Shown in pieces: positions 15,096 through 23,421 of a stretch of DNA of 64,000 nucleotides (the first letter of the stretch is position 1; each line of letters opens with the position of its first letter). The stretch is from positions 558,001 through 622,000 of the forward strand of contig JAXLUR010000003.1 in assembly GCA_046329435.1 (NCBI GenBank), in the 5' to 3' direction. The notes under the pieces are model-generated. The model saw only the letters and a program-made list of their open reading frames with translations. It did no database searches and had not been told where the DNA came from. The translations under genes and the position numbers were made by a program. This DNA is from M3007 sp046329435. Its GTDB lineage: Bacteria; Bacteroidota; Bacteroidia; Chitinophagales; Saprospiraceae.

Positions 15096-15707
15096 ATGAA
15101 AATAGCCATTATCGGAACAGGCAACGTCGGCGGGGCATTGGCTGCCGCCTGGACAAAAGCCGGGCACCAAATTCTGCTTGGCGTGCGCGACCAGAGCAAT
15201 TTCAAAGGAATGGAACTGCTTGCCAACCCCGGCACCGTCGCGCTCGGCATAAAAGAGGCGGCAGCCGAAGCAGAGGTCATTCTTGTCGCCACGCCGCCGC
15301 AATTTGCCGAAGACCTTGCCACTGCATTCGGCGACGTGCGCGGAAAGGTCATCATCGACGCGACCAACGCCGTGCGCACCCGGCCCGACAATTACCCTAC
15401 CGCCTACCACGCCTTTGCAGCATTGACCGGGGCGGAAGTGGTCAAATGTTTTAATACGACCGGGTATGAAAACATGCTCGACCCGGTGTACGGCGGCCAG
15501 AGAATTGAGGTGTTTATGGCCGGCGACAGCGACACAGCCAAACAAACAGCCCGTCAACTGGCCCTCGATGCAGGTTTTGGCGACTGCCTTGATTTTGGCA
15601 AAAGCGATAAAGTGTTATTGCTGGAACAGTTTGCCCTGTCGTGGATCAACCTGGCCATCATGCAGGGGCATGGCAGGAATATCGCCTTCAAACTCGTGCG
15701 GCGGTAA
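15096..15707 (+). CDS. NAD(P)-binding oxidoreductase, F420-reductase-like
   Basis: 203 residues. The N-terminus has a Rossmann fingerprint (KIAIIGTGNVGGALAAAW) and the rest follows the NADPH-dependent F420 reductase/F420_oxidored family: VILVATPP, then VIIDATNAV, then VVKCFNTTG, then VFMAGD. Bacteroidota do not normally make F420, so the substrate is probably different. It is the last gene of the carbonic anhydrase/bestrophin/TMEM175 operon (12-bp gap) and is followed by a hairpin. Confidence 0.85.
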   Translation: MKIAIIGTGNVGGALAAAWTKAGHQILLGVRDQSNFKGMELLANPGTVALGIKEAAAEAEVILVATPPQFAEDLATAFGDVRGKVIIDATNAVRTRPDNYPTAYHAFAALTGAEVVKCFNTTGYENMLDPVYGGQRIEVFMAGDSDTAKQTARQLALDAGFGDCLDFGKSDKVLLLEQFALSWINLAIMQGHGRNIAFKLVRR

Positions 15708-15714
15708 GGGCTGA

Positions 15715-15763
15715 GAGCATGTTTGGGACTTTCTGCCGGCGGCGAAAAATCCCAAACATGCTC
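15715..15763. terminator. Hairpin between convergent genes (GAGCATGTTTGGGA palindrome)
   Basis: Perfect 14-bp arms 15715-15728 and 15750-15763 enclose a 21-nt loop between the oxidoreductase gene and the convergent glycosyltransferase gene. No T-run follows, so it may be a Rho-independent-like barrier or an mRNA 3' stabiliser. The arm shares GAGCATGTTT with the elements at 1146-1197 and 54870-54885. Confidence 0.6.
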
Positions 15764-15787
15764 CAAATAAATGCCCTGACCGTCCCT

Positions 15788-16975
15788 TCATTGCGCCCGT
15801 TTGGCTTTTTCCCACAAGACCGACTGGCTGCCCTTGCAATAGCGCAAGAAGCCGGCGTACACGGCATAGTTCATCACGCAAAAATAGTAGGGCACGAAGA
15901 AGGCCTTCACCTTCATGTGGCGCTTTTCGAGCAGGTAGCCGGTCCAGGCCGCCGCGTAGAAAGCGATTTGTCCGGCCAGCAGCGCCGGGTACAGCCAGCC
16001 GCCACTGAAGGCCAGCAGCAGGTTCGACAGGAAGATCAACGGCAGCAGGGCAGGGGCCAGCGTCCAGCGCAGGACGCGGTGGGAAATGTATTGGACGCTG
16101 AGCCAGCCGTAACGGAACACGTTGAGCAGGGCGCGCAGCCGCGCCACCGCCTGCAAACCGCCCGCTGCAATGCGAATTTTTCGTTTCAATTCCTCTGCCA
16201 CCGAGGCAGAGGCCGATTCGACGGCAAAAGCGCAGGGTTCGTAAGCCACCCGCCAGCCCTTCTGGGCAATGCGCAGGGTGAGGTAAAAATCCTCGATGAT
16301 GGTATCGGGCGGCACCTTTTCATACGCTTCGGTGCGGAAAGCAAACAGTTCGCCGGCCGCGCCGACGACCGACCCGAGCTCGGCGTCCCATTTTTTCAAC
16401 AGGCTTTCATAACGCCAGTAAATGCCTTCGCCGGCGCTGTGGGCGGCATCCCGTTCGGCCAGGCTGATGCGTTTTTCGCCGGCCACGGCGCCTGTGGCCG
16501 GGTCGGCAAAATGTGCGACCAGCCGCCGCACCGCCTGGGGATTGACCAGGGCATTGGCGTCGGTCGAGACCACAAACGGCGTTTGCACCTGCTCCATCGC
16601 CCGCTGAAACGCGGCAATCTTGCCTTTTCGGACCGGGTCGTGCAGGTGAAGGACGCGTGTGCCTTCCGGGTAGGGGTAGGCGTCGATCAGCGCCGCCGTG
16701 GCATCAGTAGAGCCGTCGCTGACAAAGATCAGCTGCAGGCGTTCACGGGGGTAGTCGAGCGCGAGCGAGTTGGCGATTTTGGCTTCGATATGTTCTTCCT
16801 CGTTGTAGGCACAGGTGATGAAACCAAGCGGCGGCAAAAAATCATCGGGCAACACGGCAGGACGGCCGCGACCGAGCCGCATGAGCACCCAAAGCAACAG
16901 GCCATAGCCCAGGTAGGCGTAAAAAACCAGGAACAGGGCGCTCCAGAACAATACTTCGAGGAGGGTAATCGACAT
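15788..16975 (-). CDS. Membrane-bound family 2 glycosyltransferase
   Basis: 395 residues from the ATG at 16975. One N-terminal membrane helix (about 5-30) is followed by a GT-A domain: FITCAYNEEEHIEAKI, then FVSDGSTDAT, then VVSTDANALV as the metal-binding D-x-D-like motif, a conserved GAAGELFAFR and an acceptor-side TIIEDFYLTLRIAQKGW. Three to four hydrophobic segments close the protein, typical of processive or polysaccharide GT2 enzymes. It is separated from the exopolysaccharide gene row at 17.7 kb by a 743-bp gap and points away from it. Confidence 0.88.
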   Translation of the reverse strand: MSITLLEVLFWSALFLVFYAYLGYGLLLWVLMRLGRGRPAVLPDDFLPPLGFITCAYNEEEHIEAKIANSLALDYPRERLQLIFVSDGSTDATAALIDAYPYPEGTRVLHLHDPVRKGKIAAFQRAMEQVQTPFVVSTDANALVNPQAVRRLVAHFADPATGAVAGEKRISLAERDAAHSAGEGIYWRYESLLKKWDAELGSVVGAAGELFAFRTEAYEKVPPDTIIEDFYLTLRIAQKGWRVAYEPCAFAVESASASVAEELKRKIRIAAGGLQAVARLRALLNVFRYGWLSVQYISHRVLRWTLAPALLPLIFLSNLLLAFSGGWLYPALLAGQIAFYAAAWTGYLLEKRHMKVKAFFVPYYFCVMNYAVYAGFLRYCKGSQSVLWEKAKRAQ

Positions 16976-17718
16976 GGGTCGGAAAGGTACTGCTGCGACT
17001 CGTGGCAGACAAACGACATGCCAATCTGGCCAGGTCGGAGAAACGAACAAGCGGTCTTGATTTACCAGTAAAAGGGTAGAAAATTCAGGATCAGGCGGGC
17101 AGAAATGATTAAGCGGAGATGAATTTTATATTTTTGTGACAGATTTAAGGGGCACGCAAACGCCGGATTCAATTTTGCAAAAAACTGATTTTTAGCATCT
17201 TACACAAATAAAGTGCCGAATTGCCCTGACGCGGCGCTCCGAACGGGCCGAAGGCCCTGCGCGGGGTGGTTTGTAAATCGTGATTGCGGCTTTATTTTTG
17301 TTGGGTGCGATGCGTGATCGGCTTTCCGAACTCGCTGAATAATTCGTCTGAACATAATCGTCTGCGCGCGGCATAACGCTGTAGTTATGGCCCGCGTCCC
17401 GATTTTTTAATCAAGCCCCGTATCGCTGTCTTCCAACCAATCTGTCTTCCTTTTTTGCCGGTAGCCAAGCATTCCGGCAACCCTTAATCAGCGAGTGTTG
17501 AACCGGGATTTCACCCATCCGGCCACAGGAACCGAACCTGCTGCATGCTGTAAAGGCCTTCGCCTTTCGTTGTGCGCGGGATGTTGACAGATTTTCAACA
17601 CGCCAAAGTTCAATAACAACATCTTGCCGGGTCTGGCCCGCATCATGACATATTGCCCCCTTCACGCCAAACCTGATCGTTTTTTTAATCCGAATCAAAT
17701 CGTCGAAAAAACATCAAG
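16976..17718. other. 743-bp gene-free region with structured DNA; possible ncRNA or long leaders
   Basis: No convincing protein frame was found. It holds a tight hairpin GGGCCGAAGGCCC near 17247, a terminator-like hairpin at 17367-17408, and AT-rich stretches around 17100-17210 that could be promoters. It separates the leftward glycosyltransferase from the rightward exopolysaccharide genes, so it likely carries both promoters and perhaps a small RNA ending at 17408. Confidence 0.5.
17367..17408 (+). terminator. Terminator-like hairpin with T6 tail
   Basis: The inner stem CATAAC/GTTATG (17372-17377 with 17384-17389) is extended by CGCGG/CCGCG (17367-17371 with 17392-17396) with a 2-nt bulge, and is followed by six T at 17403-17408. 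No gene ends just upstream on the plus strand, so it may end an unannotated small transcript or act as an attenuator for the gene at 17719. Confidence 0.45.
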
Positions 17719-18087
17719 ATGGGTAAACACATACTCCTGATTGAACATCATGAACCCTTGCGGCGCCTGCTGGGCGGTTATTTTTCCGGCAATTATCAGG
17801 TGACCGGCGCGCGCGATGCCGTGGAGGCACTGGCCTGGCTGGGCAAGGGGCTCCAACCGGATATCATACTGGCGGGCGCAAGACTTCCGCATATTTCCAC
17901 GTCGCAACTGCTGGCTACCCTGCGCAACAGCGGCCTGCATTCGGGCATCCCGGTCATCGTACTGATCGACCGGCCCGAAGAAGCGGCCCGCTTTTTGTCG
18001 ATGGGCGCTGCGGCCTGCGCAAGCAAGCCATTCGATCCGCTTGTGCTGCGCAAACAACTGGAAGAACTGAGCCCTCAGCCAGCCTGA
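17719..18087 (+). CDS. Stand-alone pseudo-receiver protein
   Basis: 122 residues with the receiver-domain layout: HILLIEHHEPLRRLLGGYF, DAVEALAWL, PDIILAGARLPHISTSQLL, IPVIVLIDRPE and SKPFDPLVLRKQLEEL. The usual phosphoacceptor aspartate (hydrophobic strand ending in D) is replaced by glycine in DIILAGARLP, and the acidic pair after the first strand is degenerate (IEHHE); the conserved lysine (SKPF) is kept. It therefore cannot be phosphorylated in the normal way. It lies 127 bp upstream of a fusion of a second degenerate receiver with a sugar transferase, which suggests a regulatory role in exopolysaccharide synthesis. Confidence 0.78.
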   Translation: MGKHILLIEHHEPLRRLLGGYFSGNYQVTGARDAVEALAWLGKGLQPDIILAGARLPHISTSQLLATLRNSGLHSGIPVIVLIDRPEEAARFLSMGAAACASKPFDPLVLRKQLEELSPQPA

Positions 18088-18214
18088 GAACAGCTCTTTT
18101 GACCACAACATCTGAACTACTCTTTTTTAATCCATCCAAATACCGGCTACCACGACTTCCGAGGGCCTCACGGCCGGCGGTTCGTCGGCAACACTAACAA
18201 CCACTTTTAGTCCC

Positions 18215-19306
18215 ATGCATTCCCATTTACATCAGCCCGCTTATTCCCTGGCCACCAGGGAACTGCTGTTCGTAGGTTTCGGTCACAGCTTCGATGCCAA
18301 TATTTCAGGCTACCCGTATCACAACGAACAATATGCGTATGAACTGGTCGATAACGAAGACGAAGCGCTTCGCTGGCTGCATTCCAGGGTTGACCGGCTG
18401 GACACCTTCCAGCCTCCCTATGCCATTTTCTTCGAACTTGACTGGCTGCTTCAAAACGCCGGCTTGCTCAAAAACATCCGCCGCCATCCCGATCTGCGCT
18501 TCGTGCCGCTGATCGCCCTCGCCAGCCCGGGGCAGATTCCACAGCGCTGCGAATTGCTTCAGCAAGGCCTCGACGACTGCTATCCCGTGCCCGTCGACTG
18601 GCAGCAGCTCGAAGCGCGGCTCGACTTTTTGAACCAGTACAAGGCGCTGATTCTGGAAAAAACGCCCGCACTGCGCACAGAAGATTTTTCCTTTAAAATT
18701 CCGACCGGAAAACGTGTTTTCGATGTCGTGCTGGCCTCCTGCCTGCTCATCGCCTCCTCCGTCGTATGGATACCGGCCGCCATCGCCGTGGCCCTCGAAA
18801 GCGGCAGCCCGGTGATTTACCGCTCCAGACGCGCCGGGGCGCATTACCGGGTGTTCAATTTCTGGAAATTCCGTTCCATGTACCCCGATGCAGACCAGCG
18901 CCTGCAGGATTTTCTGGCCCTCAACCAGTACAACGGCAACCCTGTGTTTTTCAAACTGACCCGCGACCCGCGCGTCACCAAAGTGGGGCGTTTTATTCGC
19001 AAATACAGCATCGACGAACTGCCCCAGCTGATCAACGTACTGCGGGGCGAAATGTCGATCATCGGCAACCGCCCGCTGCCACTCTACGAAGCCGCTACGC
19101 TCACCCGCGATGGCTGGTGCGCACGCTTTCTGGCGCCGGCTGGCCTCACCGGGCTTTGGCAGGTGAGCCGCCGCGGGCAAGCCGATATGTCGGCCGAAGA
19201 ACGCATCGCACTCGATATTGCCTACTACGAAAACTACTCGGTCTGGACCGACGTGAAGATTCTGTTCAAAACCTTCAAGGCTTTTATTCAAAAAGAAGAA
19301 GTCTGA
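18215..19306 (+). CDS. Pseudo-receiver/bacterial sugar transferase fusion
   Basis: 363 residues. Residues about 15-145 look like a degenerate receiver domain (ELLFVGFGHS, PYAIFFELDWLL, FVPLIALAS), with E at the expected phosphoacceptor position and no KP motif. Residues about 160-363 are a bacterial sugar transferase (the undecaprenyl-phosphate glycosyl-1-phosphate transferase family): one membrane segment, then VIYRSRRAG, FWKFRSM, KVGRFIRKYSIDELPQL, RGEMSIIGNRP and GLTGLWQVS. Such enzymes load the first sugar phosphate onto the lipid carrier in exopolysaccharide assembly. The stop codon is directly followed by the ATG of the next glycosyltransferase, so they are in one operon. Confidence 0.9.
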   Translation: MHSHLHQPAYSLATRELLFVGFGHSFDANISGYPYHNEQYAYELVDNEDEALRWLHSRVDRLDTFQPPYAIFFELDWLLQNAGLLKNIRRHPDLRFVPLIALASPGQIPQRCELLQQGLDDCYPVPVDWQQLEARLDFLNQYKALILEKTPALRTEDFSFKIPTGKRVFDVVLASCLLIASSVVWIPAAIAVALESGSPVIYRSRRAGAHYRVFNFWKFRSMYPDADQRLQDFLALNQYNGNPVFFKLTRDPRVTKVGRFIRKYSIDELPQLINVLRGEMSIIGNRPLPLYEAATLTRDGWCARFLAPAGLTGLWQVSRRGQADMSAEERIALDIAYYENYSVWTDVKILFKTFKAFIQKEEV

Positions 19307-20272
19307 ATGGTCTCGCTGATTACTGTCAATTTTAACCAGACCGAAGCCACCTGCGCCCTGCTCGACAGCATCCGGCGGCAAGACTGGCGCGAGCTGGAAG
19401 TGGTTGTGGTGGACAATGGCAGCCGCGACAACCCGCAAACCCTGCTTGAAACGCGCTACCCGGAAGCAAGGGTGTTGCGCAGCGAGCAAAACCTGGGCTT
19501 TGCAGGGGGCAACAACCTCGGCCTCGAAACGGCACAAGGCGAGTTTATCTTTTTTGTCAACAACGACGCCGAACTGACGGCCGGATGTATCAAGCACCTG
19601 CTGGACGTTTTTTCCAAACACCCCGATGCCGGCATGGCCAGCCCGCTGATCTGCTATTTCCCCGAAAAAAACCAGCCGGCCGATCGCATTCAGTACGCGG
19701 GCATGACTGCCATACATCCCCTCACCGCCCGCAACCGCACCATCGGGCAGGGCGAAACGGATGAGGGCCAGTACCGCGACGACCGGCTTACGGCCTACCC
19801 GCACGGCGCCGCCATGATGGTGCCGCGCCGGGTGATCGAAACCGCCGGCCCGATGGAAGACAACTTTTTCCTCTATTACGAAGAACTCGACTGGGCAGAG
19901 CGCATCCGCCGTGCGGGCTTCGAGGTATGGGTGGCCCCCCGGGCCAGGGTGTACCACCACGAGAGCCTGACCATACAACCCCTCGGGGCGATGAAGACCT
20001 ATTTTCTCACCCGCAACCGCGTCCGGTTTATGCGGCGCAATTTCAACGGAGCCGGTCTGGCTGTATTTTTCGTGTTCCTGCTTCTGTTTACCGTGCCCAA
20101 AAATACGTTCCTGTACATCCTGCGCCGGCAATGGCCACAACTGAAAGCCTTCTGGCAGGGGCTGGCCTGGCACCTGGGGTTCAGGCGCAGTCGCTGGGAG
20201 CAGGTTGCGGAAATGCGTGCCGCCCGGGCGCCGTTAAAAAGCACCGAAACGAGGCAGCATGCTCCCGTATGA
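19307..20272 (+). CDS. Family 2 glycosyltransferase (rhamnosyltransferase-like)
   Basis: 321 residues; the ATG directly abuts the stop of the sugar transferase gene. Motifs: VSLITVNFNQTEATCALLDS, VVVDNGSRDN, EQNLGFAGGNNLGL, FFVNNDAELT (metal-binding NDD-type motif), PHGAAMMVPRRV and FLYYEELDWAERIRRAGF. This is the WbbL-type GT2 layout that adds a sugar to a lipid-linked intermediate. A hydrophobic stretch near 250-265 may attach it to the membrane. Confidence 0.9.
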   Translation: MVSLITVNFNQTEATCALLDSIRRQDWRELEVVVVDNGSRDNPQTLLETRYPEARVLRSEQNLGFAGGNNLGLETAQGEFIFFVNNDAELTAGCIKHLLDVFSKHPDAGMASPLICYFPEKNQPADRIQYAGMTAIHPLTARNRTIGQGETDEGQYRDDRLTAYPHGAAMMVPRRVIETAGPMEDNFFLYYEELDWAERIRRAGFEVWVAPRARVYHHESLTIQPLGAMKTYFLTRNRVRFMRRNFNGAGLAVFFVFLLLFTVPKNTFLYILRRQWPQLKAFWQGLAWHLGFRRSRWEQVAEMRAARAPLKSTETRQHAPV

Positions 20273-20329
20273 CATCCATGCCGTCATTGACCTGAAGTTT
20301 ATCCTGTACATCCTGCAATTTTCCGAATC

Positions 20330-21568
20330 ATGTTGGCGCTTTACGGACTTTTTTATCTCCTTTCCGGCTGGGTCGTATTCCAGTTGGTTTACCCGTTCTG
20401 CACGGTCGCGCTGGCACGCCTATTCGGCCGTGAACGGGTGCGCGCAACGCCGGCCGGCGCCAGGGTTAGCCAGGATTTTGCCTGCATCATTACGGCTTAC
20501 CGGAATGCCGCCATCGCCCGGCCGCTGGTCGAGTCGCTGCTGCGGCAAACGCACGAGCGGCACATCGTTTACCTCGTGGCAGACGAATGCGAGACCGTCG
20601 ATTTCGGGCTGCACGACGAGCGTTTCGTCTTGCTGAGCCCCGACCCTCCGCTGCGCCTGAAAGCCAAAAGTATCCGCTACGCCATGGCGCATTTCAGGCG
20701 CCCGCACACGTACACAGCCGTATTCGACGCTGACAACCTTGCGCATCCGCGTTTTCTGGAGACGCTCGACCACTATGCCGCGGCCGGCCGGCGCTGCATC
20801 CAGGGGCGCCGCACCGCCAAAAACCTGAACAGCAAACTCGCCGCCGCCGATTCGCTGGGCGAGATGTATAAAAACTACACCGAACGCTACGCGCCTTACC
20901 TGCTGGGCGGCTCGGCCGTCATCAGCGGCTCGGGCATGGCGACCGAGACGGATTTGTACCGCGACTACCTGGCCAGTCCCGAGATCGAAGAAGGGCAGCA
21001 TTTGTGGAAAAAAATGCTGCAGGAAGACAAGATTCTGCAAAATTTCCTGCTGCGCCGCGACATTCCCATTGCCTACGCCTGGGATGCCGTTTGCTACGAT
21101 GAAAAGGTGGAAACGCCCGATGCCGTTCGCACCCAGCGCAGTCGCTGGCTGTATTCCTATTTTCAAAATATTCCCAATGCGCTGGGCATTCTGCGGCGCG
21201 GCTTGTTGCGCGGCAGTGCCAACCAGTTCTTTTTCGGACTGACGACGTTGGCGTTGCCCATGTTCATCCAGGTTGGGCTGGCCCTGCTGCTGGCGGCGCT
21301 CGGTAGCCTGATCGCGCCCGCGGCAAGTGTGGTGTTGCTGACTGCCTTATTTGTTTTTGCGGCCAACGTGCTCTGGGTTTTGCGCCTTTCCGGTGCGCCG
21401 GCCGCCGTTTGGAGAGCCCTTGGCGCGGTGCCGGGTTTTGTATGGCGGCAGGTGCTGGGCTTGCTCGGCATGCGCAATCCGAACAAAAATTTCAAACACT
21501 CCGAACACCGGCACGCCGTGACGGTGGATGATTTGCGGGTGCAGGGTTTCGACGAACTGGAACCCTGA
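20330..21568 (+). CDS. Multi-pass GT2 glycosyltransferase (processive type)
   Basis: 412 residues: an N-terminal membrane segment, a GT-A domain with ITAYRNAAIARPLVESLL, AVFDADNLAHP (D-x-D), SAVISGSGMATE, EEGQHLWKKML and TQRSRWLYSYF (Q-x-x-RW motif), then two to three membrane helices. The Q(R)xRW motif and C-terminal helices are typical of processive enzymes that make and export beta-linked polymers. It lies 57 bp after the previous glycosyltransferase in the same direction. Confidence 0.87.
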   Translation: MLALYGLFYLLSGWVVFQLVYPFCTVALARLFGRERVRATPAGARVSQDFACIITAYRNAAIARPLVESLLRQTHERHIVYLVADECETVDFGLHDERFVLLSPDPPLRLKAKSIRYAMAHFRRPHTYTAVFDADNLAHPRFLETLDHYAAAGRRCIQGRRTAKNLNSKLAAADSLGEMYKNYTERYAPYLLGGSAVISGSGMATETDLYRDYLASPEIEEGQHLWKKMLQEDKILQNFLLRRDIPIAYAWDAVCYDEKVETPDAVRTQRSRWLYSYFQNIPNALGILRRGLLRGSANQFFFGLTTLALPMFIQVGLALLLAALGSLIAPAASVVLLTALFVFAANVLWVLRLSGAPAAVWRALGAVPGFVWRQVLGLLGMRNPNKNFKHSEHRHAVTVDDLRVQGFDELEP

Positions 21569-21613
21569 ACTGCTTTTGTTTTGCCGACGGCACTGCCATC
21601 CAAACCTGCCGAT

Positions 21614-22705
21614 ATGCGTCCCTCAACCGAAAAAATACCCTTTATCGACTTTGCCAAGGGCTACGCGATTTTTACCATCGTGCTCTACCATGCCCTGCAG
21701 AAGGCCATGTTGCCCGATTGGGCGATGCGGGCGGCGGCGTTTGGCGGCACGGGTGTGCACTTGTTTTTTCTGTTGTCGGGTTTTGGGCTGGCCTTGTCGC
21801 GCACAAGCAGTTCGGCGCCGGCCTTCTACCGCCGGAGACTGCTGAAGGTATGGCTGCCGTATGTGCTGGCGCTCACCCTCAGCTGGCTGGCGGCGGCTTG
21901 TTGCGGTCTTTTTCCCGACGGAGCGGGCGCCTGGCTGGCCGGGACTTTGCTGTACCAGATGTTTTACGAGCCGTATATCCTGAGTTTTGGCGGGCATTTC
22001 TGGTTTATCAGCGCTATTGTGCAATTTTACCTGGCCTGGCCCCTGTTGGTCGGGCTGCGCGCCCGCTTGTCGGACGACCGCCTGTTTTCCGGGCTTTGCC
22101 TGGTCGTGTCGGCGGCCTGGTGGCTGCTGGTTTTTTTATTGGAGAAAGGGCATTTGCGCGTCTGGAACAGTTTTTTCCTGCAATTTTTATGGGAATTCGG
22201 CTTGGGTATGGTGCTGGCCGCGCAGTATCGCCAAAAGGGCGAGGCGCGGGCTTTCTGGCGTTTTCCGCTCGGTCTGAACCTGCTGGCCGGCCTTGTTTTT
22301 ACGGGCTTAATGGTGTTGCTGGTGCTGAAAATGGGTCCGGTCGGGCGAATTTTCAACGATATACCCGCGCTGATCGGGTACACGGCGGTTTGTGTCGCCA
22401 TTTTTCAAATCGGAGCAAAATACCTGCCGCCGCTCCGGCAGTTTTTTGAATGGGTGGGCGGTGTGTCCTATTCCCTGTACCTGATCCACGTGCTGGTGCT
22501 CGATTTTTACCTGCTGGCGCTGGATGCGGGCGGTTTGAAGATCAATCCCGTTACCTTGTTGCCCTATCCTTTGTTGGCGCTGGCGGCTGCCTGGTTGTTC
22601 GAGCAGGGGAGCCGCCGCCTGACGGGGCTTTTTTCGCAAAAAACCGACGACAAACCCCTTCCCGGCGCCCAAACCGACGCCGCCGACCCAACCCGAACAA
22701 CATGA
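21614..22705 (+). CDS. Acyltransferase 3 family membrane protein
   Basis: 363 residues from the ATG at 21614. About ten membrane helices can be seen. The family motifs are present: IDFAKGYAIFTIVLYHALQ with the conserved histidine in the first helix, HLFFLLSGFGLAL, FYRRRLLKVWLPY, FWFISAIVQFYLAWP and VGGVSYSLYLIHV near the end. Members transfer acyl groups, often O-acetyl, to cell-surface sugars. The stop overlaps the start of the SGNH hydrolase gene by 4 bp (ATGA), a common pairing in O-acetylation systems. Confidence 0.92.
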   Translation: MRPSTEKIPFIDFAKGYAIFTIVLYHALQKAMLPDWAMRAAAFGGTGVHLFFLLSGFGLALSRTSSSAPAFYRRRLLKVWLPYVLALTLSWLAAACCGLFPDGAGAWLAGTLLYQMFYEPYILSFGGHFWFISAIVQFYLAWPLLVGLRARLSDDRLFSGLCLVVSAAWWLLVFLLEKGHLRVWNSFFLQFLWEFGLGMVLAAQYRQKGEARAFWRFPLGLNLLAGLVFTGLMVLLVLKMGPVGRIFNDIPALIGYTAVCVAIFQIGAKYLPPLRQFFEWVGGVSYSLYLIHVLVLDFYLLALDAGGLKINPVTLLPYPLLALAAAWLFEQGSRRLTGLFSQKTDDKPLPGAQTDAADPTRTT

Positions 22706-23406
22706 AACGCTGGCTCATTTTTTCCTTTGTGCTCAACGCCGTACTGCTGGCCGGCATTCTGGCCGGTATCCGGCGGGGCGGCGGCTGGCGCTATCTGTTC
22801 AACCGCCTGCAATACGGCGAATCGGGCCTGTACGCCAACCGGCAGGACCAGTTTGCCCGCCTGCCCGAACAGCCCGGCGCCATCGTATTCGTGGGCGACA
22901 GCCAGATCGGGCAGGGCGAATGGCACGAATGGCTGGGCGACCAGCCGCCCGTGCTCAACCGGGGCATCGCCGGCGACGGGGTGAAGGGCGTTTTGGCCCG
23001 GCTCGATACCGATGTTTTGCGGCAAAAACCTTCTAAAATTGTGCTTTGCGTGGGCGTCAACGACCTGTTTTTTGGAAAAAAGCCCGACGAAGTCGCCGCG
23101 CTTTATCGCCAGTTGGTACAAGGGCTGCGCCAGGGCGCCCCGCAGGCCGATCTCTTGCTGGTGAGCGTGCTGCCGGTCAACAACGAGGTGCGCCAAACCG
23201 GCCTCGACAACGCGCAGGTGCGCGAACTGAACGCCGCCATCCGGCAAATTGCGGGAGAGTGGGCGGTGTCGTACCTCGACCTCTACGGCCCGCTTGCCGA
23301 CGCCGACGGGCGACTGGCAGCCAAATTTACGGCCGACGGGGTGCATTTGAACGGTTTGGGGTATGGCGTCTGGAAGCATAATTTGGCGACTTTTTTTAAC
23401 CAATAA
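22702..23406 (+). CDS. SGNH/GDSL hydrolase-type esterase or O-acyltransferase
   Basis: 234 residues with an N-terminal membrane anchor or signal (residues 5-23). The SGNH blocks are all visible: VFVGDSQIG (block I serine), GIAGDGV (block II glycine), VGVNDLFF (block III asparagine) and FTADGVHLN (block V D-x-x-H). Placed by 4-bp overlap after the acyltransferase-3 gene, it probably acts with it: the membrane enzyme moves acyl groups across and the SGNH protein transfers them to or removes them from the polysaccharide. Confidence 0.9.
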   Translation: MKRWLIFSFVLNAVLLAGILAGIRRGGGWRYLFNRLQYGESGLYANRQDQFARLPEQPGAIVFVGDSQIGQGEWHEWLGDQPPVLNRGIAGDGVKGVLARLDTDVLRQKPSKIVLCVGVNDLFFGKKPDEVAALYRQLVQGLRQGAPQADLLLVSVLPVNNEVRQTGLDNAQVRELNAAIRQIAGEWAVSYLDLYGPLADADGRLAAKFTADGVHLNGLGYGVWKHNLATFFNQ

Positions 23407-23421
23407 CCTGATCATCTATTC

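Noticed and set aside
15096..15707. A true F420-dependent enzyme
   Set aside because: The family name derives from F420 reductase, but no F420 biosynthesis gene is visible and Bacteroidota usually lack this cofactor.
17411..17698. A 95-codon minus-strand frame before the pseudo-receiver gene
   Set aside because: Composition is irregular, it starts in AT-rich DNA right at the plus-strand gene start and resembles nothing known; treated as non-coding.
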